A DNA stretch of 64,000 nucleotides from Nocardioides sp. L-11A. GTDB lineage: Bacteria > Actinomycetota > Actinomycetes > Propionibacteriales > Nocardioidaceae. The translations under genes and the position numbers were made by a program. The stretch covers positions 3,534,001 to 3,598,000 of the forward strand of contig CP124680.1 of assembly GCA_029961745.1 (NCBI GenBank), in the 5' to 3' direction. Under the pieces are notes generated by a model. That model was not told where the DNA came from. It saw only the letters and a program-made list of their open reading frames with translations, and searched no databases. This document shows, piece by piece, positions 26,207 to 37,800 of this stretch; the first letter of the stretch is position 1; each line of letters starts with the position of its first letter.

Positions 26207-27844
26207 TCAGCCCCGCTTCTGCTTGACGATCTGCTCCTGCTCGAGCTCGTCGTCGGCGAGCGCCTCGGCCTCGGGCTCGTGCCCGACCTTGATGCTGCCG
26301 CCGTCGGAGGTCTCGAACTGGCTCAGGAAGGAGTCGTAGGCGGCGGCGAGGCCGTCCTCGTCCTCGAACTTCTGGGTCTCGCGGATGGCGGCCAGCAGAC
26401 CGTCGTGCGAGCGGCGCAGGTAGTCGAGGAACTCGCTCTCGAAGCGGAGCACGTCTCCGGTGTCGACGGCGTCGAGGCGGCCGGAGGTGCCCAGCCACAG
26501 CGAGACGGTCATCTCCTCGAGCGGGTACGGCGAGTAGGCCGGCTGCTTGAGGAGCGCCATCAGCCGCTGACCGCGGGCCAGCTGCTGCTTCGACGCGGCG
26601 TCGAGGTCGGAGGCGAACATCGCGAAGGCCTCCATCGCGCGGTACTGCGCGAGGTCGACCTTGAGCGAGCCGGTGACGGCCTTCATCGCCTTGGTCATCG
26701 CCGCGCCACCGACGCGGGAGACCGAGATGCCGACGTCGATCGCGGGCCGCTGGTTGGCCGCGAACAGGTCGGACTGCAGGAAGATCTGGCCGTCGGTGAT
26801 CGAGATGACGTTGGTCGGGATGAACGCCGAGACGTCGTTGGCCTTGGTCTCGATGATCGGCAGACCGGTCATCGAGCCGGCGCCGAGCTCGTCGGACAGC
26901 TTCGCGCAGCGCTCCAGCAGGCGGGAGTGCAGGTAGAAGACGTCACCCGGGTACGCCTCGCGGCCCGGCGGGCGGCGCAGCAGCAGCGACACGGCACGGT
27001 AGGCCTCGGCCTGCTTGGTCAGGTCGTCGAACACGATGAGGACGTGCTTGCCCTGGTACATCCAGTGCTGGCCGATGGCCGAGCCGGTGTAGGGGGCGAG
27101 GTACTTGAAGCCCGCGCTGTCGGACGCCGGAGCCGCCACGATCGTGGTGTAGTCCAGCGCGCCGGCCTCCTCGAGGGCACCCCGCACGGAGGCGATGGTC
27201 GAGCCCTTCTGGCCGATGGCGACGTAGATGCAGCGGACCTGCTTCGACGGGTCGCCGGACTCCCAGTTCTGCTTCTGGTTGATGATCGTGTCGATCGCGA
27301 CCGTGGTCTTGCCGGTCGCGCGGTCGCCGATGATCAGCTGACGCTGGCCACGGCCGATCGGGGTCATCGAGTCGATCGCCTTGATGCCGGTGGCGAGCGG
27401 CTCGTGGACCGACTTGCGCATCATCACGCCGGGAGCCTGGAGCTCCAGCGCGCGGCGACCCTCGGTCGCGATGTCGCCGAGGCCGTCGATCGGCTTGCCG
27501 AGCGGGTCGACCACGCGGCCGAGGTAGCCCTCGCCCACGGGGACCGAGAGGATCTCACCGGTCCGGCGGACCGTCTGGCCCTCCTCGATCTTGTCGAAGT
27601 CACCGAGGATGACGACACCGATCTCGCGGTCCTCGAGGTTCAGCGCGAGGCCGAGCGTGCCGTCCTCGAACTCGAGGAGCTCGTTGGCCATGGCCGACGG
27701 GAGGCCCGCCACGCGGGCGATGCCGTCCGCGGCGGAGGCGACGGTGCCGACCTCCTCCTTGCTGGCGGCCGCGGGCTGGAAGTCCGCGACGTACTTGGCG
27801 AGGGCGTCGCGGATCTCGTCCGGACGGATGGAGAGTTCCGTCAT
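26207..27844 (-). CDS. atpA: ATP synthase alpha subunit
   Basis: 545 residues. Walker [14 protein letters not shown], the alpha-type [20 protein letters not shown], and [20 protein letters not shown], all diagnostic. Non-catalytic nucleotide-binding partner of beta. It carries a ~35-residue C-terminal extension ([20 protein letters not shown]) like the one in mycobacterial alpha, where the extension limits ATP hydrolysis; whether this one does is inference. Confidence 0.99.
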   Translation of the reverse strand: MTELSIRPDEIRDALAKYVADFQPAAASKEEVGTVASAADGIARVAGLPSAMANELLEFEDGTLGLALNLEDREIGVVILGDFDKIEEGQTVRRTGEILSVPVGEGYLGRVVDPLGKPIDGLGDIATEGRRALELQAPGVMMRKSVHEPLATGIKAIDSMTPIGRGQRQLIIGDRATGKTTVAIDTIINQKQNWESGDPSKQVRCIYVAIGQKGSTIASVRGALEEAGALDYTTIVAAPASDSAGFKYLAPYTGSAIGQHWMYQGKHVLIVFDDLTKQAEAYRAVSLLLRRPPGREAYPGDVFYLHSRLLERCAKLSDELGAGSMTGLPIIETKANDVSAFIPTNVISITDGQIFLQSDLFAANQRPAIDVGISVSRVGGAAMTKAMKAVTGSLKVDLAQYRAMEAFAMFASDLDAASKQQLARGQRLMALLKQPAYSPYPLEEMTVSLWLGTSGRLDAVDTGDVLRFESEFLDYLRRSHDGLLAAIRETQKFEDEDGLAAAYDSFLSQFETSDGGSIKVGHEPEAEALADDELEQEQIVKQKRG

Positions 27845-27894
27845 CTCAGGTGCCTTCTCTCTTCTCTGCTGCTCTAAGTCTGGTGGGGTGCCGG

Positions 27895-28700
27895 TCAGCC
27901 GGCGATCTTGCGGCGAGCGTCGTCCAGGCGGCTGAGGACCGTGCCGTCGATCACGTCGTCGCCGATCTCGATCCTGATGCCACCCAGGACCTCGGCGTCC
28001 ACGACGATGTTGAGATGCACCGGGCGGCCGTACTGGCGCGTCAGTGCAGAGGCGAGGCGCTGCTGGTCGGCGTCGGTCAGCGGGCGGGCGACGTGGACCG
28101 TGGCCACACCCTCGCCCTGCACCTGCGCCGCGGTGCGCTCGTAGTCCTCGAGCGCCGCGGTGACGGTCCGGTAGGAGCCGGACAGGGCCTGCTTGACCAG
28201 CTGCCCGGTCGCCGGGAGCACCTTGCCGCTGAGCAGGGTGTCGACGAGGGCGGCCTTGTCGGCGACCGAGCGCACCGGGTCGGACAGCGCGTTGCGCAGG
28301 TCGCTGTTGCCGGTCACCAGCTGGCGCACGGCGAACAGCTCGTCGATCAGCCGGGCCGCCTCGAGCCCCGCGGACCGGACGGCAGCGACGACCCCGAGCT
28401 GCTCCAGGGCGTCGGCGAGGTCGCGGGTGCGGGTCCAGCGCCGGCCCGCCGCGTCACGCAGCAGGCCGAGGGTGGCCGCGTCGACCTTGCCCGTGAAGAG
28501 ATCGCCGACCAGGCCCGAGCGGGCCGCGGCCGGGACCGACTGGTCGGTGACGACGCGGCGCAGCGACGCCTCGCCGCGCACCGTGCCGGCGGCGGCGAAC
28601 AGGTCGCCCGCCACCACCGAGGCCGACGCCTCGGCCACCCCACCGACCTGGTCGGTGAGGGCGGCCATGGCGTCCGCGGAGGCGCCACGGAAGGAGACCA

Positions 28701-28701
<1 letters not shown>
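27895..28701 (-). CDS. atpH: ATP synthase delta subunit
   Basis: 268 residues, longer than the ~180 of E. coli delta but usual for Actinobacteria. The C-terminal OSCP domain carries [20 protein letters not shown] and [20 protein letters not shown]. It ties the peripheral stalk to the top of F1. Not fused to a b-type domain, unlike mycobacterial AtpH. Its ATG overlaps the atpF stop by one base (TGATG). Confidence 0.96.
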
Positions 28702-29273
<572 letters not shown>

Positions 29274-29309
29274 CTAGATCTCGAGCTGACAGGAGGCGGC
29301 CGGTACGGC

Positions 29310-30393
<1,084 letters not shown>

Positions 30394-30409
30394 CAGGTCT
30401 CCTCTGCGG

Positions 30410-30664
30410 TCACTGCTCGTCGGTACTGTCGGGCTTGGGGCTGTGCGGCGAATCTGGTGAGCCGGGCGGCATCGTGCGGAACCGCTTGGCCGTCATGTAG
30501 ATCCCCAGCGCGGCACCCGCGAGAATGCCGACCGCAACGAGGAACGTGGTGCCCAGCCAGCGATCCGCGAGCCAACCGAGGAAGCCGTAGAACGCGACCC
30601 CGGCCACGACGTAGCCGAACGCATGCCACGGGTCGCCCTGGGGCTTCTCCTCGGGCTGACTCAT
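30410..30664 (-). CDS. AtpZ/AtpI-like small membrane protein
   Basis: 84 residues with two predicted TM helices: HAFGYVVAGVAFYGFLGWLA and TFLVAVGILAGAALGIYMTA, then a Pro/Ser-rich tail. Such two-helix proteins lie just upstream of atpB and are linked to c-ring assembly or ion supply. It is 16 nt from atpB. Confidence 0.8.
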   Translation of the reverse strand: MSQPEEKPQGDPWHAFGYVVAGVAFYGFLGWLADRWLGTTFLVAVGILAGAALGIYMTAKRFRTMPPGSPDSPHSPKPDSTDEQ

Positions 30665-30694
30665 TGCGACCCGGACAATAGCAGTCGGCTCGGG

Positions 30695-31141
30695 TCATCG
30701 CGCACCGCCCTCCACCGGGGCCACGGGCCGCGGCTCGAAGGCCGGGATCCGGGCCGTCGTGGCCAGCACGATCTGCACCGTCATCCACACGAAGACGCCC
30801 GCGATGATGGCGATGCCGACCCACATGCTGTCCAGCGCGCCGTCGAGCAGACCGGACTCGTTGAGCGCCACGAAGACCAGCGCCATAGCCACCACTTGGA
30901 AGGCGTAGGTCACCATCGCGAACAGCAGCGCGGCCGTCGGCATCAGCCGGGAGACGGCGTCGACGGCGAAGGCCCCGAAGGCCAGGACGCCGACCGCGAT
31001 CGCTCCCCCGACGGCCGCCCCCGCGGCGGCGTCGGAGCCGCCGGCGACGGCGCCCACCACGACGAGCGCGACCGCGCCGAGCACGGAGGCGAAGGCCGCG
31101 CGCAGCACCACGGGGGGTGTTCGTCGGGCTTCGGTCGTCAT
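30695..31141 (-). CDS. AtpI-like membrane protein preceding the atp operon
   Basis: 148 residues, four predicted TM helices (LRAAFASVLGAVALVVVGAV, ALLFAMVTYAFQVVAMALVF, and IAIIAGVFVWMTVQIVLATT among them), the usual AtpI topology although sequence identity in this family is low. Position between wecA and the AtpZ-like gene matches atpI in other Actinobacteria. Function in c-ring assembly is inferred. Confidence 0.75.
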   Translation of the reverse strand: MTTEARRTPPVVLRAAFASVLGAVALVVVGAVAGGSDAAAGAAVGGAIAVGVLAFGAFAVDAVSRLMPTAALLFAMVTYAFQVVAMALVFVALNESGLLDGALDSMWVGIAIIAGVFVWMTVQIVLATTARIPAFEPRPVAPVEGGAR

Positions 31142-31211
31142 CGTCGGCGGCCGTCCTGCTCGGGTGCGTGGGCGGTCCCCGGAGGCGTACTCCGGGAGTT
31201 CGTGAAAGTTA

Positions 31212-32393
31212 TCACAAAGTCCCGGAGGGCTCCGAATCGGGGGTGGGCACGGACTCCCCCGCCGCCTCGCCGACGACCTCGTTGGGGTCGTGCACGTGGG
31301 GCAGTACGAAGGTCAGGCCGACCGTGACGAGCAGGCTGACGCCGAGACCGACCCATACGACGGGCCCGGTGAACACGCTCGCCAGGACCACGCCGAAGGC
31401 GATCAGACCGGCCCACATCCACATGATGATCACGGCCCGGCGGTGCGAGTGGCCGATCTCGAGCAGTCGGTGGTGCAGGTGCTGCTTGTCCGGTGCGAAG
31501 GGCGAGCGGCCGGCCCGCGTGCGGCGTACGACGGCCAGGACCAGGTCGGCCAGCGGCACGATCAGGATCAGGATCGGCAGCGCGAAGGGCAGGAAGACGG
31601 GCAGCAGGCTGGCCCGGGCGCCGTCCGCGCCCTCGACGAGGTCGCCCGGGGGGAACTGGGTGGTGATGGTGATCGCCGTGGCCGACAGGACCAGCCCGAT
31701 CAGCATCGACCCGCTGTCGCCCATGAACAGGCGGGCCGGGTGGAAGTTGTGGACCAGGAAGCCCGCGCAGGCGCCGGTCAGCGCGGCGGCGAGCATCGCG
31801 CCGGTCGTGGCCAGGGTGAGGTCGTTGAGATAGGCCAGCGCGTAGCAGAACAGGAAGAAGGCGGCGGCGCTGATGCCGATCACCCCCGCCGCGAGGCCGT
31901 CGAGGCCGTCGATGAAGTTGACCGCATTGACGGTCGCGAGCACCACGAAGGCGGTGAGCAGCGCGCCCTGGCTGGGATCGAGGGAGAAGACCTCGCCCGT
32001 GGACTGGTAGAAGTACTTGAACTGGATGCCGGCGTAGACGAGCACACCCACCGCGAGCACCTGGCCGCCGAACTTGGTGAGGGCGTCGAGGTCGAGGATG
32101 TCGTCGACGACGCCGACCGCGCACACCAGCGTGCCCGCCACCAGGACGGGCAGGGCGTCGCTCGCGAACGGGTTGCGGGTGCTCAGGAAGGGCAGTTGCT
32201 GGGCGACGAGGTAGGCCGCCCACAGACCGCCGAGCATGGCGAGTCCGCCGAGGTACGGGATCGGCTCGGCGTGGACGTCGCGGTCGCGGACCTTGGCGAC
32301 CGCTCCGGTGCGGATCGCGATCTCCCTGGCCACGACCGTCAGCAGGTGGGTGACGATCGCGGCGACGAGGAAGACGACGAGGTACTCACGCAT
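31212..32393 (-). CDS. wecA: Undecaprenyl-phosphate GlcNAc-1-phosphate transferase
   Basis: 393 residues, about 11 TM helices of the MraY/WecA superfamily. Catalytic aspartates appear in VDDILDLDALTKFGGQ and NAVNFIDGLDGLAAG, with FHPARLFMGDSGSMLIGLVL and the His-rich KQHLHHRLLEIGHSHRR loop. Transfers a sugar-1-phosphate to polyprenyl phosphate, starting teichoic-acid or arabinogalactan-linker synthesis. Overlaps the Sua5 gene by 8 nt. The rfe-atp linkage is standard in Actinobacteria. Confidence 0.94.
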   Translation of the reverse strand: MREYLVVFLVAAIVTHLLTVVAREIAIRTGAVAKVRDRDVHAEPIPYLGGLAMLGGLWAAYLVAQQLPFLSTRNPFASDALPVLVAGTLVCAVGVVDDILDLDALTKFGGQVLAVGVLVYAGIQFKYFYQSTGEVFSLDPSQGALLTAFVVLATVNAVNFIDGLDGLAAGVIGISAAAFFLFCYALAYLNDLTLATTGAMLAAALTGACAGFLVHNFHPARLFMGDSGSMLIGLVLSATAITITTQFPPGDLVEGADGARASLLPVFLPFALPILILIVPLADLVLAVVRRTRAGRSPFAPDKQHLHHRLLEIGHSHRRAVIIMWMWAGLIAFGVVLASVFTGPVVWVGLGVSLLVTVGLTFVLPHVHDPNEVVGEAAGESVPTPDSEPSGTL

Positions 32394-33114
32394 CGGCGGG
32401 CCCGGCCTCCTCCCGCTCCGCCTCGGCGTCGGTCTCAGACCCGGCGTCGGGCTCGGGCTCGACCTCGACGGTCAGCCCGAGATCGGCGAGCGCCGCATCG
32501 AGATCGGCGACCGGGATCGCGCCGAGCCGCAACAGCCGTGGCCGGTCGGTGGTGGCGTCGATGATGGTCGAGGCCACCCCGCCGGGCGCGGCGCCGCCGT
32601 CGACGACGACCGCGACCGCCTCCCCCAGCATCTCGGTCGCCGCGTCCGCGTCGAGCGCGGCCGGACGGCCGGAGAGGTTGGCGGAGCTCACCGCGAGCGG
32701 TCCGGTGCGATCCAGCAGTGCGCGGGCGACCGCATGGTCGGGCATCCGGACGGCGACCGTGCCGCGGGTCTCGCCGAGGTCCCACTGCAGCGACGGCTGC
32801 TGGTGGCACACGATGGTCAACGCGCCCGGCCAGAACCGCTCCACCAGCGGGGCGACGTACGGCGGCACCCGGGTGGCGAGGGCCTCGAGCGTGCCCTTGG
32901 TGCCGACGAGCACCGGCGGCGGCATCTCGCGGCCCCGGCCCTTGGCGGCCAGCAGCCGGGCCACGGCGTCGGGGTCGAAGGCGTCGGCACCGACGCCGTA
33001 GACGGTGTCGGTGGGGAGCACGACCAGGCGGCCCAGTCGGACGGCACGGCTGGCCGCGTCGAGCGCGGTCTCGCGCTCCTCGTCGGTCTCGGTCGGGAAC
33101 CGCTCGGCACTCAC
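32386..33114 (-). CDS. L-threonylcarbamoyladenylate synthase (TsaC/Sua5 family)
   Basis: 242 residues. The YrdC fold is shown by [47 protein letters not shown] and [15 protein letters not shown]. Makes threonylcarbamoyl-AMP for the t6A modification of tRNAs that read ANN codons. GTG 33114 fits GGGAGG 9 nt upstream and overlaps the prmC stop (GTGA); ATG 33123 would have no ribosome site. The last ~30 residues are an acidic extension. In Actinobacteria it is often next to prmC. Confidence 0.93.
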   Translation of the reverse strand: MSAERFPTETDEERETALDAASRAVRLGRLVVLPTDTVYGVGADAFDPDAVARLLAAKGRGREMPPPVLVGTKGTLEALATRVPPYVAPLVERFWPGALTIVCHQQPSLQWDLGETRGTVAVRMPDHAVARALLDRTGPLAVSSANLSGRPAALDADAATEMLGEAVAVVVDGGAAPGGVASTIIDATTDRPRLLRLGAIPVADLDAALADLGLTVEVEPEPDAGSETDAEAEREEAGPADA

Positions 33115-33998
33115 GCCGTCCATCCTCCCACCGTCGCGCCCTCGTGGCGCGGGCGGCGTGCCGTGGTGAACCGGGGGCGCCCGGCGAGGTCGCGGTGGTC
33201 GCGGACCTCCGCCCACCGCCCGCCGTCGCTGAACACCGCCGGGGCCGACGCGCCCTGCACATCGGCGTGCTCGACGCCGACGACGCCGCCCGGCCGGAGC
33301 AGGACCAGCCCGCGCCGCGCGATCACCCGGATCGCGTCGAGGCCGTCGTCGCCCGAGAACAGGGCGAGGTGCGGGTCGTGGTCGCGCGCCTCGACGGCCA
33401 CCGACTCCCACGCCTCCAGCGGCACGTACGGCGGGTTGCTGACCAGCACGTCGACCTCCCCCGCAAGCTCCTCGAACGCCGTGGCGAGGTCGCCGAGACG
33501 CAGCTCGACGCCGGTGCCGGCCAGGTTGCGCTCGGCCCAGGCGTGGGCGGGCGGGTCCAGCTCGACGGCGTGCACCTGCGCCCGCGGCACCTCGTCGGCG
33601 ATGCTCTTGGCGATCACCCCGGAGCCGGTGCACAGGTCGACGACGACCGGCTGTGCCCCGGTCGCCGCGATGGCGGTGGCGTGCTCGATCGCCCAGCCGG
33701 CGAGCAGCTCGGTCTCGGGACGCGGCACGAAGACTCCCGGACCCACGGCGACCTCGACGTGACGGAACCAGGCCGCCCCGAGCAGGTGCTGGAGCGGCTC
33801 CCGGGCGGCGCGGCGCGCCAGCAGGTCGTCGTACCGGTGGGCGTGGTCGGACCCGACCTCGGCGACCAGCGGCAGCTGGGCGCGGGTGGTGCCCAGGACG
33901 TGCGCGAGCAGCTCGCCGGCGTCGTGCTCGGGGCTGGCGACACCCGCGGCCCGGAGTCGGTCGGCGGCGTCGCGGAGCAGCTGCCTGGGCCCGCTCAT
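33111..33998 (-). CDS. prmC: Release-factor glutamine methyltransferase
   Basis: 295 residues. N-terminal helical domain ([20 protein letters not shown]), SAM-binding [15 protein letters not shown] and the catalytic NPPY in [20 protein letters not shown]. Methylates the Gln of the GGQ motif in release factors, including the prfA product encoded 7 nt upstream. Start ATG 33998. Confidence 0.95.
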   Translation of the reverse strand: MSGPRQLLRDAADRLRAAGVASPEHDAGELLAHVLGTTRAQLPLVAEVGSDHAHRYDDLLARRAAREPLQHLLGAAWFRHVEVAVGPGVFVPRPETELLAGWAIEHATAIAATGAQPVVVDLCTGSGVIAKSIADEVPRAQVHAVELDPPAHAWAERNLAGTGVELRLGDLATAFEELAGEVDVLVSNPPYVPLEAWESVAVEARDHDPHLALFSGDDGLDAIRVIARRGLVLLRPGGVVGVEHADVQGASAPAVFSDGGRWAEVRDHRDLAGRPRFTTARRPRHEGATVGGWTA

Positions 33999-34005
33999 CG
34001 CTCGG

Positions 34006-35085
34006 TCAGTCCTCGAGTGCGGCCAGGCGGGCGGCCAGGTCGGCCTCGACGCAGGAGTCGAGGACCGGCTGGAGGTCGCCGTCGAGGACCTGGTCGAGGT
34101 TGTAGGCCTTGTAGCCGGTGCGGTGGTCGGAGATCCGGTTCTCCGGGAAGTTGTAGGTGCGGATCCGCTCCGAGCGGTCGACCGTGCGGACCTGGCTGCG
34201 CCGGGCGTCGCTGGCCTCGGCGTCGGCGGCCTCCTGGGCGGCCTGGAGCAGCCGGGCACGCAGGATGCGCAGCGCCTGCTCCTTGTTCTGCAGCTGCGAC
34301 TTCTCGTTCTGGCAGCTGACCACGATCCCGGTCGGCACGTGGGTGATCCGCACCGCCGAGTCGGTCGTGTTGACACTCTGGCCGCCCGGGCCCGAGGAGC
34401 GGAAGACGTCGATGCGCAGGTCGTTGTCGTTGATCTCGACGTCGACCTGCTCGGCCTCGGGCATGACCAGCACGCCCGCCGCGCTGGTGTGGATCCGGCC
34501 CTGGGACTCGGTGACCGGCACCCGCTGGACCCGGTGGACACCGCCCTCGAACTTCAACAGCGCGTACGGCGTCTGGCCGGCCTCCGATGTCGCCGCACCG
34601 GTGCTCTTCACCGCGACGGTCACGGACTTGTAGCCGCCGAGGTCGGACTCGGTGGCGTCGAGGATCTCGGTCTTCCAGCCGCGGCGCTCGGCGTAGCGGC
34701 TGTACATCCGCAGCAGGTCGCCGGCGAAGAGCGCGCTCTCCTCGCCGCCCTCACCGGACTTCACCTCCAGCAGGACGTCCTTGTCGTCGGCGGGGTCACG
34801 CGGCACCAGCAGCCGGCGCAGCCGCTCGGCCGCCTCCTCCCGCTGGACGAGGAGGGCGTCGACCTCCTCGGCGAACGCCGGGTCGTCGGCGGCCAGCTCC
34901 CGCGCGGCATCCGCATCCTCGCCGTACCGCTGCCACTCCCGCCACGTCGCGATCACCGCGTCGAGCTCGGCGTAGCGGCGGTTGATGGTGCGCGCCAGCC
35001 GGGCGTCGGCGTGGGTCTCGGGCAGCGCCAGCCTCGCCTCGAGGTCGGCGTGCTCGGCGAGCATGCTCTCGACGGCTTCGAACAC
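34006..35085 (-). CDS. prfA: Peptide chain release factor 1
   Basis: 359 residues, full length. GTG 35085 starts [20 protein letters not shown], matching RF1 N-termini, with GAGGAG 5 nt upstream. The PxT codon-recognition motif appears as PVT in [15 protein letters not shown]; the GGQ is in [16 protein letters not shown]. Terminates translation at UAA and UAG. The frame upstream of 35085 crosses a repeat element and is not coding. Confidence 0.97.
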   Translation of the reverse strand: MFEAVESMLAEHADLEARLALPETHADARLARTINRRYAELDAVIATWREWQRYGEDADAARELAADDPAFAEEVDALLVQREEAAERLRRLLVPRDPADDKDVLLEVKSGEGGEESALFAGDLLRMYSRYAERRGWKTEILDATESDLGGYKSVTVAVKSTGAATSEAGQTPYALLKFEGGVHRVQRVPVTESQGRIHTSAAGVLVMPEAEQVDVEINDNDLRIDVFRSSGPGGQSVNTTDSAVRITHVPTGIVVSCQNEKSQLQNKEQALRILRARLLQAAQEAADAEASDARRSQVRTVDRSERIRTYNFPENRISDHRTGYKAYNLDQVLDGDLQPVLDSCVEADLAARLAALED

Positions 35086-35115
35086 CTGGGCTCCTCGGGT
35101 GGTGGTGCGGCTGCA

Positions 35116-35173
35116 GGAATCGCCGGTCGACCGGCGATTCCGACGCTTGGCGGGCGTTGCAACGCCCGCCAAG
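35116..35173. repeat. Two-module palindromic repeat, copy 1
   Basis: Two adjacent perfect palindromes: 35116-35141 (26 bp, half-site GGAATCGCCGGTC) and 35146-35173 (28 bp, half-site CTTGGCGGGCGTTG). Both modules recur, in the opposite order, at 62816-62880. It lies in the rpmE-prfA intergenic gap. A REP-like chromosomal element or RNA-processing hairpin is likely. Confidence 0.75.
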
Positions 35174-35255
35174 TGCCAGAAATGCCCGTCAAGTGGCCGG
35201 GACAAAGCGAAACGCCGGCCGTCCGCGGGTGCGGACGGCCGGCGCTGGAAGGCAG

Positions 35256-35471
35256 CTACTTCTTGGCGGCCTTGGCGTAGCGGGCCTCGAAGCGGGCGAC
35301 GCGGCCGCCGGTGTCGAGGATCTTCTGCTTGCCGGTGTAGAACGGGTGGCACTGCGAGCAGACGTCGGCGTGGATCGAGCCGGAGGTCGCGGTGCTGCGC
35401 GTCGTGAAGCTGGCGCCGCAGGTGCAGGTCACCTGGGTCACGACGTAGTCGGGGTGGATGTCCTTCTTCAT
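35256..35471 (-). CDS. rpmE: 50S ribosomal protein L31
   Basis: 71 residues. Zinc-binding form: cysteines in VTCTCGASF and [15 protein letters not shown]. Length and wording are normal. In Actinobacteria it follows rho, as here. Confidence 0.97.
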   Translation of the reverse strand: MKKDIHPDYVVTQVTCTCGASFTTRSTATSGSIHADVCSQCHPFYTGKQKILDTGGRVARFEARYAKAAKK

Positions 35472-35546
35472 GGTGTCCTCTCACGGGTCCGGGTCGCCGC
35501 GCGGGGTGCGGAGCGTGAACCGGAGCCAACAGTCGATTCTACGGGC

Positions 35547-35582
35547 GCCGGGCACGCCACCCAAATGCGCGGCGCGCCCGGC
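35547..35582 (-). terminator. Hairpin after rho / rpmE leader
   Basis: Arms GCCGGGCACGCC (35547-35558) and GGCGCGCCCGGC (35571-35582) pair with one mismatch around a 12-nt loop, 8 nt past the rho stop codon. It could terminate rho or act in the rpmE 5' leader. Confidence 0.5.
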
Positions 35583-35590
35583 CACAGGGC

Positions 35591-37618
35591 TCAGTCGCGC
35601 TGCACCTTGAGCAGGAACTCGTAGTTGGTGCGGGAGCCGCGCAGTCGCTGGAGCAGCGCGGCGTGCTGCTCGGCACGGTCGCCGTCGGCGAGCTCGCGGC
35701 GGAGCTTCCAGATGATCTCCAGCTCCTCCTTGCCGAGCAGCAGCTCCTCGCGGCGGGTTCCGGAGGCGACCACGTCGATGGCCGGGAACTGCCGCTTCTC
35801 GGCGAACTCGCTGCGCAGCCGCAGCTCGAGGTTCTCGGTGCCGCGCAGCTCCTCGAAGATGACCTCGTCCACCCGCGATCCCGAGTCGACGACCGCGGTC
35901 GCGAGGATGGTCAGCGAGCCGCCGTTCTCGATCTTGCGGGCCGCGCCGAAGAACCGCTTCGGCGGGAACAGCGCCGACGAGTCGACCCCGCCGGACAGGA
36001 TCCGGCCGCTGGCGGGCGCCGCCAGGTTGTACGCGCGGCCGAGGCGGGTCAGCCCGTCGAGCAGGATGACGACGTCGTGGCCCAGCTCGACCAGCCGCTT
36101 GGCGCGCTCGACGGCCAGCTCGGCGACCGTGGTGTGGTCGATCGCGGGCCGGTCGAACGTGCTCGCGATGACCTCGCCCTTGATCGAGCGCTCGAAGTCG
36201 GTGACCTCCTCGGGCCGCTCGTCGACGAGGACGACCATCAGGTGGCACTCGGGGTTGTTGGCGGTGATCGCGTTGGCGATCGACTGCAGCAGGGTGGTCT
36301 TGCCCGCACGGGCGGGCGACACGATGAGCCCGCGCTGGCCCTTGCCGACCGGGGCCGCCATGTCGATGAGGCGGCCGGTGAGGTCGTCGGAGCCGGTCTC
36401 CATCCGCAGCCGGTCGGTCGGCGAGACGGGGGTGAGCTGGGTGAACTCCACCCGGTTCTTCGCCTGCTCCGGGTCGACGCCGTTGACCGACTCGATGCGG
36501 ACCATCGGATTGAACTTCTCGCGGCGCTCACCGTCGCGCGGCTGGCGCACCTGGCCGGTGATGGCGTCGCCGCGGCGCAGGCCGTACTTGCGGACCATCG
36601 ACAGCGAGAGGTAGACGTCGTCGGGCCCGGCGAGGTAGCCGCCGGTGCGGACGAACGCGTAGTTGTCGAGGACGTCGAGGATGCCGGCGGCCGGCACCAG
36701 GACGTCGTCCTCACGGACCTCGGTGTCGGGCTCCCGGCCCGTCCGCGCGGCCCGGTCGCGGTCCCGGCCGCGGCGACGCCGGTTGCGGCGGCTGCCGCCC
36801 TCGCCGTCGTCGTCGAGATCGTCCTGGTCGCGCGCCGCCTCCGGCTTCGGGACGTCGGCACGGGACTGGTCCTGCTGCTGCTTCTGCTGCTGGTTGCCCG
36901 AGCGGCCGGCGCCGTCCTGCTTGGCGTCCTGCTTCCCGTCCTGCTTCCCGTCCTGCTGACGCTGGCGCTGGGTGACCTTGGCCTGGCCGCCCTTCTGCTC
37001 GCCACGCTGCTCGCCACGCTGGTCGCCACGCTGGTCGGTGCGCTGCTCGGACTTCTGCTCGGACTTCTGCTCGGACTTCTGCTCGGACTTCTGCTCGGCC
37101 CTGCGCTCCTGCTTCGCCTCGCCCTGGTCGGCCTTCCGGTCCGCCTTGGACGCGGCCCGCGGTGCGGTCTGCCGCTCGGACCTGGTCTCGCCCCGGGGCG
37201 CGTCGGAGGCGGTCGCCTCGGCCTTGGGCGCCTCGGCCTTGGGCGCGTCGCTCTTCGGCGCGTCGGCCTTCGGCGCGTCGGCCTTCGGCGCGTCGCTCTT
37301 CGACGCGTCGGCCTTCGGTGCGTCGCTCTTCGGCGCGTCGGCCCTCGGCGCGTCGCTCCGCGGAGCCTCACTCGTCGGCGCGCCCGCCGGGGACGCATCG
37401 GACGCCGGCGCACTGCGCCGTCCGGCGCCGCCGGCCTGGGCGGCCTTGATCGCGTCGACGAGCGCGGCCTTCCGCATCGAGCCGGCGCCGGGGATGCCCA
37501 TGCCGTTGGCCATCGCCTTGAGGTCGGCCAGCAGCATGGCGTTGAGTCCACCGGCGCGCTTCTTCGGGGCCGGGGCGGCCTCCGCGGCGGGCGCGGTGGA
37601 GTCGGGGGTCTCGGTCAC
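35591..37618 (-). CDS. rho: Transcription termination factor Rho with long repetitive insert
   Basis: 675 residues. Rho_N SAP-like helix pair near residues 25-65 (LNAMLLADLKAMANGMGIPG), then ~220 residues of low complexity (SDAPKADAPK type, EQKSEQKSEQKS type, and DRDRAARTGRE), the RNA-binding CSD around 300-365 and the ATPase core: Walker A SPARAGKTTLLQ, Walker B VVLVDERPEEVTDFE. GTG 37618 has GGAAGGA upstream. The insert is a feature of high-GC Actinobacteria and probably extends RNA binding or drives phase separation (inference). The repeats are also visible in DNA, 36900-37360. Confidence 0.96.
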   Translation of the reverse strand: MTETPDSTAPAAEAAPAPKKRAGGLNAMLLADLKAMANGMGIPGAGSMRKAALVDAIKAAQAGGAGRRSAPASDASPAGAPTSEAPRSDAPRADAPKSDAPKADASKSDAPKADAPKADAPKSDAPKAEAPKAEATASDAPRGETRSERQTAPRAASKADRKADQGEAKQERRAEQKSEQKSEQKSEQKSEQRTDQRGDQRGEQRGEQKGGQAKVTQRQRQQDGKQDGKQDAKQDGAGRSGNQQQKQQQDQSRADVPKPEAARDQDDLDDDGEGGSRRNRRRRGRDRDRAARTGREPDTEVREDDVLVPAAGILDVLDNYAFVRTGGYLAGPDDVYLSLSMVRKYGLRRGDAITGQVRQPRDGERREKFNPMVRIESVNGVDPEQAKNRVEFTQLTPVSPTDRLRMETGSDDLTGRLIDMAAPVGKGQRGLIVSPARAGKTTLLQSIANAITANNPECHLMVVLVDERPEEVTDFERSIKGEVIASTFDRPAIDHTTVAELAVERAKRLVELGHDVVILLDGLTRLGRAYNLAAPASGRILSGGVDSSALFPPKRFFGAARKIENGGSLTILATAVVDSGSRVDEVIFEELRGTENLELRLRSEFAEKRQFPAIDVVASGTRREELLLGKEELEIIWKLRRELADGDRAEQHAALLQRLRGSRTNYEFLLKVQRD

Positions 37619-37693
37619 GTGAGTCCTTCCCACGTATCTCGCGGGTTCCGGGTCCGGAGGACGGCGGAACGCGCATCGGTCTGGTTCTGCGAA

Positions 37694-37723
37694 GGTCCGT
37701 CCGGCCGACGGCCGGTGTGGACC
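37694..37723 (-). terminator. Hairpin between thrB and rho
   Basis: GGTCC-GT-CCGGCC-GAC-GGCCGG-TGT-GGACC: nested arms at 37694-37698/37719-37723 and 37701-37706/37710-37715. It is downstream of thrB and ~75 nt upstream of the rho start; either a thr-operon terminator or a rho leader hairpin. Confidence 0.45.
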
Positions 37724-37800
37724 TGGAAGAGGGGCGAGGCACGCTCGCCGGGCGCCGAGAACTGCGGCGCAGCGTCAATGTACCACCACAGTGGCCGCGG

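Noticed and set aside
36900..37360. Repeat array in DNA at the rho locus
   Set aside because: In frame and coding for the disordered Rho insert; not a separate element.
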